64,000 nucleotides of DNA from G963663615 sp963663615. GTDB lineage: Bacteria > Bacteroidota > Ignavibacteria > Ignavibacteriales > Melioribacteraceae. The notes beneath the pieces were generated by a model, which saw only the letters and a program-made list of their open reading frames with translations, had not been told where the DNA came from and did no database searches. The stretch is from contig OY760517.1 in assembly GCA_963663615.1 (NCBI GenBank), positions 2,046,001 through 2,110,000 on the forward strand. The letters run 5' to 3'. This document shows, piece after piece, positions 53,589 through 63,242 of the stretch. Each line of letters opens with the position of its first letter. Position 1 is the stretch's first letter. A program made the translations under genes and the position numbers.

Positions 53589-54266
53589 CTAAAATTTCGT
53601 TTCCGCTTTAATGTGTTCAAAAAGCTGGGTTTGGTATTTCTCCTGCATAAACCTGCCGCTATATTTGGCTGTAACAGTAGTACTGCTTTTATCCTCAATA
53701 CCTCTGGCATGTACACACATATGTTTTGCATCAATTATTACGGCAACATCCTCTGTATTAAGTGATTTTTTAAGATCATCCAGAATCTGCATATTCATTC
53801 TTTCCTGCACCTGGGGTCTCTTACCATAATAGTTTACAATTCTGTTTAATTTGGATAGACCAACAACATTGCCGTTTGGTATATATGCAACATGAGCTAC
53901 TCCAAATATTGGTAAAAAGTGGTGCTCACAAGTTGAGGTAAACGAGATGTTTTTCTCAACAACCATTCCATTATACTTATACTTGTTTTCAAACGTACGC
54001 AAATCGGGTCTGTTTTCAGGGTTAAGTCCCTTAAATATTTCCTTAACGTACATTTTGGCAACTCTGTGCGGTGTTCCGCTCAAGCTATCATCATTAAGGT
54101 CAAGACCAAGCGTTATCATTATTTCCCTGAATAAACCTTCTATAACATCAACTTTTGTATCATCATCCAAATCAAATGCATCATCTCTTATTGGTGTCTC
54201 AACCGAAGAAGCAATATGATCATTTCCAATTTCATCTATAAACGTCTGAGGAACTCCATCTTTCAT
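53589..54266 (-). CDS. folE: GTP cyclohydrolase I
   Basis: A 225-residue type I enzyme converting GTP to dihydroneopterin triphosphate, the first step of folate and pterin synthesis. Zinc ligands are C113 and H116 in TCEHHFLP and C184 in HMCVHARG; the family segments SLSGTPHRVAKMY and GLSKLNRIVNYYGKRPQVQERM are also complete. I chose the second ATG (54266), which has AAGGGA at a 6-base distance; the preceding ATG and a TTG at 54281 are alternatives. Stands alone between galE and the His-rich gene. Confidence 0.95.
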   Translation of the reverse strand: MKDGVPQTFIDEIGNDHIASSVETPIRDDAFDLDDDTKVDVIEGLFREIMITLGLDLNDDSLSGTPHRVAKMYVKEIFKGLNPENRPDLRTFENKYKYNGMVVEKNISFTSTCEHHFLPIFGVAHVAYIPNGNVVGLSKLNRIVNYYGKRPQVQERMNMQILDDLKKSLNTEDVAVIIDAKHMCVHARGIEDKSSTTVTAKYSGRFMQEKYQTQLFEHIKAETKF

Positions 54267-54338
54267 CATAATTCCCTTCAATTAGTGTTATTACGAATCG
54301 TAACACCAACTGTCCTATTTTAATTCCAAAACCATAAT

Positions 54339-55304
54339 TTATTTTAAATAGAGTGGAAGCATTGTTTTAATAATTGTCTCAAGACTAGAATATTTTGCAG
54401 TCCAACCAAGTAAATTATTAGCCAGAGAAGACGATGCGATTACATTTTCGGCATCTCCTTCTCTTCTCTCAGCAAACTTGTATTTAACATCCAAACCCGA
54501 TATTTCCATTGCAGCATTAATAACTTCCAGAACTGAGTATCCTCTACCTGTTCCTAGGTTAACTACAAGGTTCTTCTTCTCACTCAGCAAATACTCCATA
54601 GCCCTTAGGTGAGCGGTAGCGAGATCATTCACATGGATATAATCCCTTATGCAGGTTCCATCCTGAGTATTATAATCATTTCCGAATACTGATATTGATT
54701 CTCTTTTCCCAGCTAAATTTTCCATAACAACGGGGAACAAATTTTGAGGATTTACTTCCCTGCCTTTAATTCTTCCATTTATATCATAACCTGTTGCATT
54801 GAAGTATCTTAAAGCTGCGTAATTTATGCCTTTAAGTTTGGAGTACCAATTAAGATTTTGTTCAATTACAAGTTTGGTATATCCATAGTAATTTATTGGA
54901 TTAGTTGGATGTTTTTCGTCAATTGGAAGATATTCCGGAATTCCATATAAAGCCGCAGTTGATGAAAAGACAATACTCCTTACTTCATATTCAAGCATCT
55001 TGCCAAGTAGATTAAGCGTTCCCGATATATTGTTTTTTGAGTATAATGCCGGATTCAACATTGATTCACCTGGTGCTTTTGAAGCAGCAAAATGAAATAC
55101 TATATCTATACTATTTTTAAACGCCCTATTCAGATCGGAGTTGTTATTGATATTACCGTAAATAATTTCACATCGCGAATCTATGTTTTCTTCACAACCC
55201 GAACTCATATTATCAATAATAACTACGTCATGTCCTTTGTCACACAACTCAAAAACAACATGACTTCCAATATACCCTGCACCACCAGTAACAAGAATCT
55301 TCAT
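54339..55304 (-). CDS. galE: UDP-glucose 4-epimerase
   Basis: A 321-residue extended short-chain dehydrogenase that interconverts UDP-glucose and UDP-galactose. The NAD-binding GGAGYIGSH is at 7-15, the catalytic Tyr140-xxx-Lys144 (YGYTK) and preceding Ser are present, and a GalE-type LRYFNATGYD and DGTCIRDYIHVNDLA segment follow. It probably supplies UDP-galactose for envelope polysaccharide, as no leloir galactose genes are adjacent. Confidence 0.93.
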   Translation of the reverse strand: MKILVTGGAGYIGSHVVFELCDKGHDVVIIDNMSSGCEENIDSRCEIIYGNINNNSDLNRAFKNSIDIVFHFAASKAPGESMLNPALYSKNNISGTLNLLGKMLEYEVRSIVFSSTAALYGIPEYLPIDEKHPTNPINYYGYTKLVIEQNLNWYSKLKGINYAALRYFNATGYDINGRIKGREVNPQNLFPVVMENLAGKRESISVFGNDYNTQDGTCIRDYIHVNDLATAHLRAMEYLLSEKKNLVVNLGTGRGYSVLEVINAAMEISGLDVKYKFAERREGDAENVIASSSLANNLLGWTAKYSSLETIIKTMLPLYLK

Positions 55305-55382
55305 TCAAATCCATCATCTGCTATAAATCAGATTCAAACCTAACAATAAAACAACTATTTTCCAAAATGTTGCCAATAGATT

Positions 55383-55404
55383 AGGTGGGCAAAAAATCCC
55401 ACCT
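55383..55404. terminator. Stem-loop between the giant secreted protein gene and galE
   Basis: AGGTGGG at 55383-55389 and CCCACCT at 55398-55404 form a perfect 7-bp stem with an 8-base A-rich loop. It is downstream of the secreted protein gene on the minus strand, but has no T-run behind it, so termination is uncertain. Confidence 0.35.
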
Positions 55405-55436
55405 TATTCAGATAGTTTAATTATTTTAGTAAACTA

Positions 55437-58421
55437 TTATTTAAGCAGAATTAGTTTTTTAATATAGACTTGCTCACCGGTACATAACTGGTAAAAATAT
55501 ATACCTGATGCCATGCCACTCATATCCAGATTAAATAAATAGCTTCCCTGTTGTTTATAAGCGTTAAAAAGAGTTCTTATTTTTTCTCCTGTTATTGAAT
55601 ACAAGCTTATCTCAACGTAAGAATTCTTTGCCAAATTATAGTTAATTTTTGTTGAAGGGTTAAACGGGTTTGGGTAGTTTTGGAAAAGATGTGTCTCCTT
55701 TATTTCTGGATCATTACCTTTAACACTAACAGCATTATCAAGATGCTCACTCTGTTCCCAATCGAAGTTTCCAGAAATCTCAAACGAATTAGTACAGCTA
55801 TTTACCAGATTACTCCCATTACCCTCATTTAGTTTTAAATAAACTTTTAGGCTATCTTCGTTACCATGCAGATATTTGTCATAAGTAGAAATAATATGCT
55901 CTCTACTTCGTGCAAGTTTCCAAATCCGTATTTCATCCAGAAGATATTCCGGATTGGCTTTACTCATTATCTCATTACCAATGATTATGTCCTTGTCTGT
56001 ATTGTCTAAAAAATAACCACCAGGGTTATCACCCTCAAATTTAAGCTCCTGCTCTTCACCATTTATAAATATCCTAACTATTCCTGCTTTATGGTACACA
56101 AACGATATATGGCACCAATCCCCTTCAATAATACTATTTTTAGGTGTTGTTATTTTGCTGCTACCATTTTCAGTCTTAAATTCTGCCATTATACAATAAT
56201 CATAGAATATGCTATTACCAATTATTGTTAATTCAATATCCCCCTTTTTAAATAATGGAATTGTTGTATTCATATCTAACGGGTTAACTCTACACTCAAA
56301 TGTTAATTGATCTGTAAAATTAAGTTGCGGATTTGCTTTTACTATTATACTTTGCTTATTTGTGGTTATACTGGCACAACTTTCACCATCAAAAACTTTG
56401 ATAATTTTCTCGTAAGTTTTGTTCTTTACAACTCCGGATGCTTCTGCATTCAAGGCAACTGAATAAATTCCGGAAGTATTATACGTAAAAGCGGGGTTAA
56501 CCTCATTCGATTCAAAATTACCATCATTGTTAAAATCCCAACTAAACGTTTCGGTCTGTCCAACACTTTTATTCGAAAATTTTACATCCAGGGGTGCATG
56601 CCCTGTTCTTATATTTACATCAAAATCGGGCACAAAGGTTACAATTTTGAATAAAAGCGGATGGCTAATCTTATCTTCAGTTATACTCTGTCCCACACAA
56701 ACAAGATTGCCGTCATCATCAAATTGTGAGTCATAAACCCATTGGTAACCAACTGCTTCTATACATTTCTCTTCAATCACTTTACCTGAAGTATCTACTG
56801 TTACAAAGTAAAAGTCGTTGTATGTTGCTGCATTTTTCTCTACCCCTGTTAAAACCAATGTAGTATCATTAAGAAATGATACATCAAAACTGAACTCATA
56901 ATTCTTATCTTTCCCATACTTTTGATAATAAACCAAACTTCCATTTTCATCTGTTTTAATAAGTGACGCACAGTAAAAATCCTTTCCATGCTTATCAGCC
57001 TTACCTGTGATGTATATAGTTCCATCGTTTCCGGTTATTACCTTAAAACCCCAGTCATTATCATCGGCAGCACCATAACTATTTGACCAGATAATCTCAC
57101 CGGCTGAATTTGTTTTAACTAACCACACATCTCTTTTATCCGAAAAATTGCCACTTGCAGCGGTAAACAATATTTCACCATTCTCCATTTCAATTACATC
57201 ATAGGGTAATTCGGAAGATTCAAAACCATAAACTTTTTCCCAAAGAACATTACCCTCAGTATTTATTTTGAGCAATTTTACATCTTCCTCGCCTTCACCT
57301 TCAGACATTGTTTCAGCAAGCAAAAGATAATTACCATCGGAAAGAGAAATAACCTTTTTCGCTCTGTCATTATCTCCTCCACCATAGTTTTTTTCCCATA
57401 CAAGATTTCCATCCATGTCAACTTTCATTAAATAAATACTTGCCGGATTTCTTACAGCCTTGCTTTGAGTACCACAGACAAGTAAATGCTCATCCCCAGT
57501 TTCTATAATCGAATAGGCATAATCCCTGAACATAGCTCCATAACTTTTTTCCCATAATATATTACCGTTATCATCATATTTAATAAGGGATATATCTGAC
57601 CAACCATTTGTATTGTTATATGTATAACCCGCAGTGTAGATATAATTATTTGAAGCAATTACCATAGACCTGTTTACTGCTGATTCCAAAGTTTCAAGCT
57701 CATTATACCATAGTATTTCCGGGTGTTCAACAGATTTATAGTATAACTGTTTCGATTTTCTCGTAGCTTTGCTTTGATAATCATATCTTCTTTCAATTGC
57801 TTCATCAACTGCATCCGAGTTTTCTATGTAGTAATAGTCACCCCTTACTGAAGTTACTATATTTCCATCTATTACCGGCTGACTTAAACTGCCCATATAA
57901 GTAGCTCCAGCATCCGTAAATTCTGACACATACGAAGCATGCCCTGTAACCCTCTTGTTATTTATCAAATCCGCAGCAGCAAGAACCCTAACAGCCGTAC
58001 AGTATGCCGCAATTACAACTCCATTGCTATTAGCATCCTTTAGTCTGTTTAAGAAGGCAGTATCATTCATCAAATTAAGCATTGGATCCCCTGCACTGTT
58101 AGCTCCGGAAGTGATGACAATTGCATCATAATTATTAAATGATGTTATCTCATTTATAGTTGAATCAACCGTAATTTCAAGTAGCCCATTCAATGCAGCC
58201 CACGGACAGGGTTGAACAACTTTTGTTAAAGCAGTAGTAATTACCCTGTATCCAAGATTTTCATAATTATCTTTATTAAGACTAAAATTAGCTCCGAAAT
58301 TATCAGGCATTACAAGTAAAATTGTAGGTGTACCACTTAAGGTTTTTCTGTTCTGAAAATCGTTGGCAAACAATGACGAGATACATAATAAGACTAATAG
58401 AACTACATATACTTTTTTCAT
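55437..58421 (-). CDS. Giant secreted protein: PfpI-like, beta-propeller, PKD, LamG, T9SS tail
   Basis: A 994-residue exported protein (signal to about residue 20). Residues 30-212 look like a DJ-1/PfpI glutamine-amidotransferase-like domain, with VVIAAYCTAVRVLAAADLI (nucleophile C141) and VTGH (H161), DG-N-I-V-T. About 255-610 carries at least six repeats of a 45-50-residue unit such as KYDDNGNILWEKSYG, KVDMDGNLVWEKNYG and KINTEGNVLWEKVYG, a propeller-type pattern. A PKD domain (about 620-700, FSWDFNNDGNFESNEV) and a LamG/ConA-like domain (about 720-890) follow, then the type IX sorting domain (QNYPNPFNPSTKINY). Enzyme activity of the first domain is unproven. Confidence 0.8.
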   Translation of the reverse strand: MKKVYVVLLVLLCISSLFANDFQNRKTLSGTPTILLVMPDNFGANFSLNKDNYENLGYRVITTALTKVVQPCPWAALNGLLEITVDSTINEITSFNNYDAIVITSGANSAGDPMLNLMNDTAFLNRLKDANSNGVVIAAYCTAVRVLAAADLINNKRVTGHASYVSEFTDAGATYMGSLSQPVIDGNIVTSVRGDYYYIENSDAVDEAIERRYDYQSKATRKSKQLYYKSVEHPEILWYNELETLESAVNRSMVIASNNYIYTAGYTYNNTNGWSDISLIKYDDNGNILWEKSYGAMFRDYAYSIIETGDEHLLVCGTQSKAVRNPASIYLMKVDMDGNLVWEKNYGGGDNDRAKKVISLSDGNYLLLAETMSEGEGEEDVKLLKINTEGNVLWEKVYGFESSELPYDVIEMENGEILFTAASGNFSDKRDVWLVKTNSAGEIIWSNSYGAADDNDWGFKVITGNDGTIYITGKADKHGKDFYCASLIKTDENGSLVYYQKYGKDKNYEFSFDVSFLNDTTLVLTGVEKNAATYNDFYFVTVDTSGKVIEEKCIEAVGYQWVYDSQFDDDGNLVCVGQSITEDKISHPLLFKIVTFVPDFDVNIRTGHAPLDVKFSNKSVGQTETFSWDFNNDGNFESNEVNPAFTYNTSGIYSVALNAEASGVVKNKTYEKIIKVFDGESCASITTNKQSIIVKANPQLNFTDQLTFECRVNPLDMNTTIPLFKKGDIELTIIGNSIFYDYCIMAEFKTENGSSKITTPKNSIIEGDWCHISFVYHKAGIVRIFINGEEQELKFEGDNPGGYFLDNTDKDIIIGNEIMSKANPEYLLDEIRIWKLARSREHIISTYDKYLHGNEDSLKVYLKLNEGNGSNLVNSCTNSFEISGNFDWEQSEHLDNAVSVKGNDPEIKETHLFQNYPNPFNPSTKINYNLAKNSYVEISLYSITGEKIRTLFNAYKQQGSYLFNLDMSGMASGIYFYQLCTGEQVYIKKLILLK

Positions 58422-58674
58422 GGCTAGCTCTTTTATTTGTTAAAAACTTTGCTAACAAATTATTTTACAAATCGTCCTTATCCAATTGCTTTTCGGTAAA
58501 GCGTAATTGAACTCAATAAAGTGTATATTCATAACCTTGAATCTGCTTTTTGGAGAATAATAATACCCTTTACAGGTTTATTTTAAACTTCTGCGGAATA
58601 GAGTTTAACTATTTTAAATTAACAGGCTATATTTGTAATAAAAGAATAGAGTATAATTTAGTTGCGGATTTAGT

Positions 58675-59739
58675 TTGATCAGATTTGTTGAAAAATATCT
58701 TATAAACTTTTGGGTATTAAATTTATTTGGATGGAGTGTTTACGGTTTTAATCATCTATATGTATTCTATCACTCAGATAAATTTACCACTAATTATATA
58801 CTTGCCGGTTCATTTCATGTAATCTCCGGATTTGTATTTACAATACTCCTAAGATATATCTACTCCAAAATGAAACTGACCTCAAAGAGCTGGATTTATA
58901 CTTTTGTTACTGTTTTGGTATTGTCAGTTTTTCTTGCAATAATACTTTATATTACAGATAGTTATTCCTCCTACCTTATTCACAATCGCGAAATAATTTT
59001 CAAAGAAAAAACTTTTCTGCTAAAAGTATATTATGTGTTCTATGGTGCAATAATGTTCATAGGGTGGAGTGCAGTATATCTAACTTTTAAAATATGGCTA
59101 TTGTTAACTGAACAAAAATCCAAACTGGCTGAAATTAATAGCTTGGCAACCAATGCACAACTTGCTGCATTGCGTTACCAACTGAATCCTCACTTCCTTT
59201 TCAACGCACTTAGTTCATTAAGAGCTTTGATTCCCATCGATCCCGAAAAAGCCAAGTCGATGATTACCAAAATATCCGAATTTTTAAGATATTCATTGAT
59301 GAGTGAAGATATAAGGGAAATACCTCTTGAGAAAGAATTGGAAACAGTAAAAGATTATTTGGATATAGAGAAAATTAGGTTCGGGAATGAATTTAACGCT
59401 GAATTTAAAATCGATTATCTAGCCGAAGAATACCCGATACCCCCCTTCCTAATTACACCTTTAGTTGAAAACGCAATTAAGCATGGTTTTAAAAATCAAC
59501 AAAAGACATTGCTAATTGAAGTGATAGCTGAAGTAACAAAAGAACAAAACCTGGAATTACGAATAAAAAATTCAGGTAAGTGGATTGAAAACAGTTCAAA
59601 TGATAGCACTTACACAGGATTAAAAAACGTTAGTAAACGACTTAAGATGTTATATGCAGGTAATCATAAATTTGATATAATAAAGAATGATAACAGTGTT
59701 GTAGTTGTAATAAATATAATGCGAAATAGAAATGAGTAA
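58675..59739 (+). CDS. LytS-family sensor histidine kinase
   Basis: A 354-residue membrane kinase with four predicted helices in the first 145 residues and no periplasmic sensor domain of note. The His_kinase (PF06580-type) box is NPHFLFNALSSLRALI (about 172-187; the phospho-acceptor His is in PHFLFN), with the HATPase N-box TPLVENAIKHGFKN (about 262-275) and a G-box GLKNVSKRLKMLY near the end. The start is TTG, with GCGGA upstream. Its end overlaps the response regulator gene by 8 bp. Confidence 0.88.
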   Translation: MIRFVEKYLINFWVLNLFGWSVYGFNHLYVFYHSDKFTTNYILAGSFHVISGFVFTILLRYIYSKMKLTSKSWIYTFVTVLVLSVFLAIILYITDSYSSYLIHNREIIFKEKTFLLKVYYVFYGAIMFIGWSAVYLTFKIWLLLTEQKSKLAEINSLATNAQLAALRYQLNPHFLFNALSSLRALIPIDPEKAKSMITKISEFLRYSLMSEDIREIPLEKELETVKDYLDIEKIRFGNEFNAEFKIDYLAEEYPIPPFLITPLVENAIKHGFKNQQKTLLIEVIAEVTKEQNLELRIKNSGKWIENSSNDSTYTGLKNVSKRLKMLYAGNHKFDIIKNDNSVVVVINIMRNRNE

Positions 59740-60451
59740 AAAGTGCAAAGTGGTAATAGTTGATGATGAGAAACTTGCCAGAAGCGATTTTTCAGATATC
59801 TTAACTAAATTTCCAAATGTTATTGTTGCAGGCGAAGCATCTAATATTGCAGAAGCTGTTACTGTAATAAAAACTACTAAACCCGATATTGTTTTTCTTG
59901 ATATACATTTAAAATCTGAAAATGGATTTGATTTAATTGACAAGATTGATTCATCAATTAATGTAGTTTTTGTTACTGCTTACGATCAGTACGCAATTCG
60001 TGCATTTGAAGTTAATGCACAGGATTATTTATTAAAACCAGTGAATCCTGAAAGATTGGGAAAGGCATTTGAAAAATTTGAGATACCTGTTAAATCAGAA
60101 GAGCCTGCAAAGCTTGAATATGATGATTCAATATTTCTGCTGTTAAATCATAATTATAGATTTCTTAAAATTAACGAATTGGTGGCAATTTCTTCAGCTG
60201 GAGATTATACTACTCTATTCACAATAGATGCGAAAAAACATATTAGCTCAAAATCAGTGAAGGAATGGGAGGAACGACTCCCGGAAAGAAATTTCTGCCG
60301 GATACACAGATCAACAATAATAAACCTTAATTATGTAGAAAAGGTAGATGAGTGGTTTAACCATTCATACAGCGTAAAAATTAAGGGAATCGAAAAACCA
60401 TTTATAATGAGCAGAAATTATGCGGCGAGAATAAAAAAAGAATTGGGATAA
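59732..60451 (+). CDS. LytTR-family response regulator
   Basis: A 239-residue DNA-binding regulator. Receiver domain (about 1-120) with the acidic D-D-E at 11-13, phospho-acceptor Asp in DIVFLDIHLKSENGFDLI and the Lys in YLLKPVNPERL. A LytTR domain (about 135-238) with LVAISSAGDYTTLF and NFCRIHRSTIINLNYVEKV follows. Pairing with LytS is standard; targets are often envelope or export genes, and none can be assigned here. Confidence 0.92.
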   Translation: MSKKCKVVIVDDEKLARSDFSDILTKFPNVIVAGEASNIAEAVTVIKTTKPDIVFLDIHLKSENGFDLIDKIDSSINVVFVTAYDQYAIRAFEVNAQDYLLKPVNPERLGKAFEKFEIPVKSEEPAKLEYDDSIFLLLNHNYRFLKINELVAISSAGDYTTLFTIDAKKHISSKSVKEWEERLPERNFCRIHRSTIINLNYVEKVDEWFNHSYSVKIKGIEKPFIMSRNYAARIKKELG

Positions 60452-60455
60452 AGAC

Positions 60456-60490
60456 AGGGGCAACAAAAGCTGCCCCTTATATTTTATTTT
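60456..60490 (+). terminator. Rho-independent terminator after the LytTR gene
   Basis: AGGGGCA at 60456-60462 and TGCCCCT at 60471-60477 form a perfect 7-bp stem with an 8-base loop, followed by a T-rich stretch (TATATTTTATTTT). It also serves the convergent minus-strand gene weakly, which has few T after the stem. Confidence 0.65.
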
Positions 60491-62982
60491 AGTAACAACA
60501 TTTTTTTTGTAGAAATAAAATCATTAGCCTGTAATTTGTAGAAATAAATACCACTAGCAAAACCAGTTGCATCAAACTTAACTTCATGCATTCCAGCTTT
60601 AAGACTTTTATTTACCAAATCAGCTACTTTTCTACCTAACACATCATATATCTGAAGCGATACATTAGCTGTTTCAGGAATTGAGAAAGCTAATTTGGTT
60701 GAGGGATTAAAAGGGTTCGGATAATTCTGTAACAGTTTATAATCAGTTGGAAGTACACCTTCGTACTCAACAGCACTTGTACTACCCGGGTAACTAATTT
60801 TTAAATTATCTATCCAGAAATCAGCTGAATAAACTTCACCATTAACTCGCGGTCCGCCAAGTTTAATGTAGATTTCCTTTAATCTGATTGGGAAGTTAAA
60901 TACAGAGCCATCAACTAACGGTGTAGCATTTGCAAATGCACCCGGTTGAGTAACTAATTCAGAATCGTTATTTGCCCATTGTTTTACACTAACCTTAAAC
61001 AACTCATCATTATCATCGCTAACAATAAACTGAACCTGATTTTTAGTTCCGTCTGTCATAGCATCAACAAAAATTGAATCTGGCAAACCTGCAATAGCCA
61101 TATCGGTTGTTAGTTTAAGGAAATTCTGAACAGATGTATTACCGGTATATTCATAGTGCATTTTAGCAGAACCACTACCTTCGGAATAAAGATCAGTTAC
61201 GTACTCAAGAGATGAATTTGACATATTAAGGTTTTCTCCACTGAAACCCCATTCAGTTTCATTTTCAAAACCACTAAGCAAATACTCACCACTAAGAACA
61301 ACAACTTCAACATCTACGGTATCGCTAATATCACGGTACTGTGCTATTACTTTGGTTGAACCAGTTGCAACACCTTTAACTGAACCTGGAGCTGTTACAA
61401 CCGCAATATTATTATCTAACGTGTACCAGTTAATAGCATTAGCAGCAATATCTTTTTCTATATTATCCGAATCAAATGCATAATATGAGAAATTCACAAC
61501 TGCTGATGTATCAGTAATTACGCTTCTTGGTGATACAACCAAACGCTCAATAGTTTTTACATCTATATTAACAGTATCAGTTAAACCATTGTAACTAACC
61601 ACAACCTTACCTGAGTTAATATTATCAGACGCTGTAAACATTTTATTATTGTCAACACTACCAACACCATCCAATACAGTAAACTGTACATTATTCTGTG
61701 TAATTTCTACCGGGTTGTAATTTTCATCCCATCCTGAAACTTTTAGCTGTACAGATTCACCTTCAAATATTCTATAATAATCCGGTTCAACCTGAATTGC
61801 ACTCAAAGACCCATGAGGTAGTGCAGTAAATGCCACCAAACTGTTTTTTACAACCCTTTCTGTTCCCAAACCATCAGATGGTACGTTTTCAATTTCACCA
61901 CGTACATACATTGCTGTTGAACCACCACCATCAAGGTTTACAGCCTGTGCAACACCTATATGAATCATAAAATCAGCCAATTCAGATAAACTCATACCTC
62001 TACTGGCATTTTGTCTGCCATCGACAGTAACAAAATAAACTTTTGTGCTATCAGCATTAAAACCTACTGCTGTTCTTGGATGTAAATCTGTGTGGAAAGT
62101 AGCTCCACCACCTTCATTATAATAGCCGGCTACAGCGTAATTCGATCCGTTTCTTACAATCCTCGGAAATCCGCCAATAAGCTGTGTAACTCTTGGTAAA
62201 GCATGAGTTAAGCCAATATAAACTGCAACGGTATCACCAACATTTATATGTGGCGAAATTGTTGTGGCTGCGGTACCATTAGCAGATAAAACAGCCTTTC
62301 CATCAGGAATAGTCATATTACCAACATTGGCTACTTTCTGCTCAACAATTACTTTAACCGTATCATTTACAAGCCATCTGTTAACTGGGGATACCAGAAA
62401 TTCAGTAGTATTACTTCCCGTTCCAGTTGAACTACCTCTAAACTTGTTATATAATACCAGTCTGTTAGCCTGTAAATCATAATTAACAGTATTTATACTA
62501 AATGATGTACCATTATAGTACAATCTACTATTAAACTGATTTTGGGTTATTGCCGGTTTTCTATCTTCGTTAATTTGAAAAGTTGACCAGTAACTTGGAT
62601 TTGAGCCACTAACATCTTCATGTTTAACAAACTCACCATTAGCTACCTGCGAGTTAAGTGGATATCCATAAGTACCCCCAAAAAAGTCACCATTAATAGC
62701 ACCAATTACTTCATGTTGTGCGTAGCTATGGTTTTCAGCCTGTACTGAGGTAATATTACCTACACCCAGTTTGTCACCGGCTTTTACTGATTCAAGCATT
62801 ACATCAGGATTTGTTAAGTCAATTTCCAGTACATTCAATGTCCATGGTTCAATTGGTTCCCAATACTTGTAATGAACCGCACCTGGTCCCACCTTAACAG
62901 TTGATATTTTCATGTAATTTGGTGAATTCTGTGCAAACACAATAATGCCGAAAATACACAATAAGACTAACACCTTTTTCAT
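60484..62982 (-). CDS. Secreted phosphodiester glycosidase-domain protein with T9SS tail
   Basis: An 832-residue exported protein. Signal MKKVLVLLCIFGIIVFA; a NAGPA-type phosphodiester glycosidase domain (about 60-395) with NGDFFGG (97-103), HPRTAVG (301-307) and NLDGGGSTAMY (349-359); Ig-like segments of the BIG2 type (about 395-580); a CBM-like beta-sandwich (about 580-735); and a type IX sorting domain starting LLQNYPNPFNPSTKLAF. The mammalian relative removes GlcNAc from phosphodiesters of mannose-6-phosphate; bacterial relatives are linked to exopolysaccharide or teichoic-acid phosphodiester cleavage. Substrate unknown. Confidence 0.85.
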   Translation of the reverse strand: MKKVLVLLCIFGIIVFAQNSPNYMKISTVKVGPGAVHYKYWEPIEPWTLNVLEIDLTNPDVMLESVKAGDKLGVGNITSVQAENHSYAQHEVIGAINGDFFGGTYGYPLNSQVANGEFVKHEDVSGSNPSYWSTFQINEDRKPAITQNQFNSRLYYNGTSFSINTVNYDLQANRLVLYNKFRGSSTGTGSNTTEFLVSPVNRWLVNDTVKVIVEQKVANVGNMTIPDGKAVLSANGTAATTISPHINVGDTVAVYIGLTHALPRVTQLIGGFPRIVRNGSNYAVAGYYNEGGGATFHTDLHPRTAVGFNADSTKVYFVTVDGRQNASRGMSLSELADFMIHIGVAQAVNLDGGGSTAMYVRGEIENVPSDGLGTERVVKNSLVAFTALPHGSLSAIQVEPDYYRIFEGESVQLKVSGWDENYNPVEITQNNVQFTVLDGVGSVDNNKMFTASDNINSGKVVVSYNGLTDTVNIDVKTIERLVVSPRSVITDTSAVVNFSYYAFDSDNIEKDIAANAINWYTLDNNIAVVTAPGSVKGVATGSTKVIAQYRDISDTVDVEVVVLSGEYLLSGFENETEWGFSGENLNMSNSSLEYVTDLYSEGSGSAKMHYEYTGNTSVQNFLKLTTDMAIAGLPDSIFVDAMTDGTKNQVQFIVSDDNDELFKVSVKQWANNDSELVTQPGAFANATPLVDGSVFNFPIRLKEIYIKLGGPRVNGEVYSADFWIDNLKISYPGSTSAVEYEGVLPTDYKLLQNYPNPFNPSTKLAFSIPETANVSLQIYDVLGRKVADLVNKSLKAGMHEVKFDATGFASGIYFYKLQANDFISTKKMLLLK

Positions 62983-63211
62983 TTGTTACTTCCTGTTTTT
63001 TAATAATATTTCTCTAACCATTTTGCCTACCCAATATACCATGCTCCAACCGGCAAATTTGGAGCATTTAAACATACTGAATAATTTTACCTCTTTACAA
63101 TCATACAACACATTTAACATAGAATTATTATGTAATTAGCGTTAAATAAATTGCATTCTCTTTAATAATAATGCTTTACAGCTTTTGAACTTGTTTTTTA
63201 AAACTGATTTT

Positions 63212-63242
63212 TAATAAAAAAAAGAGCTCATGTGAGCTCTTT
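63212..63242 (-). terminator. Rho-independent terminator of the carbamoyltransferase gene
   Basis: On the minus strand AAAGAGCTCA (63242-63233) pairs perfectly with TGAGCTCTTT (63230-63221) over a two-base spacer, followed by a run of T extending to 63216. It begins next to the gene's stop codon. Confidence 0.8.
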
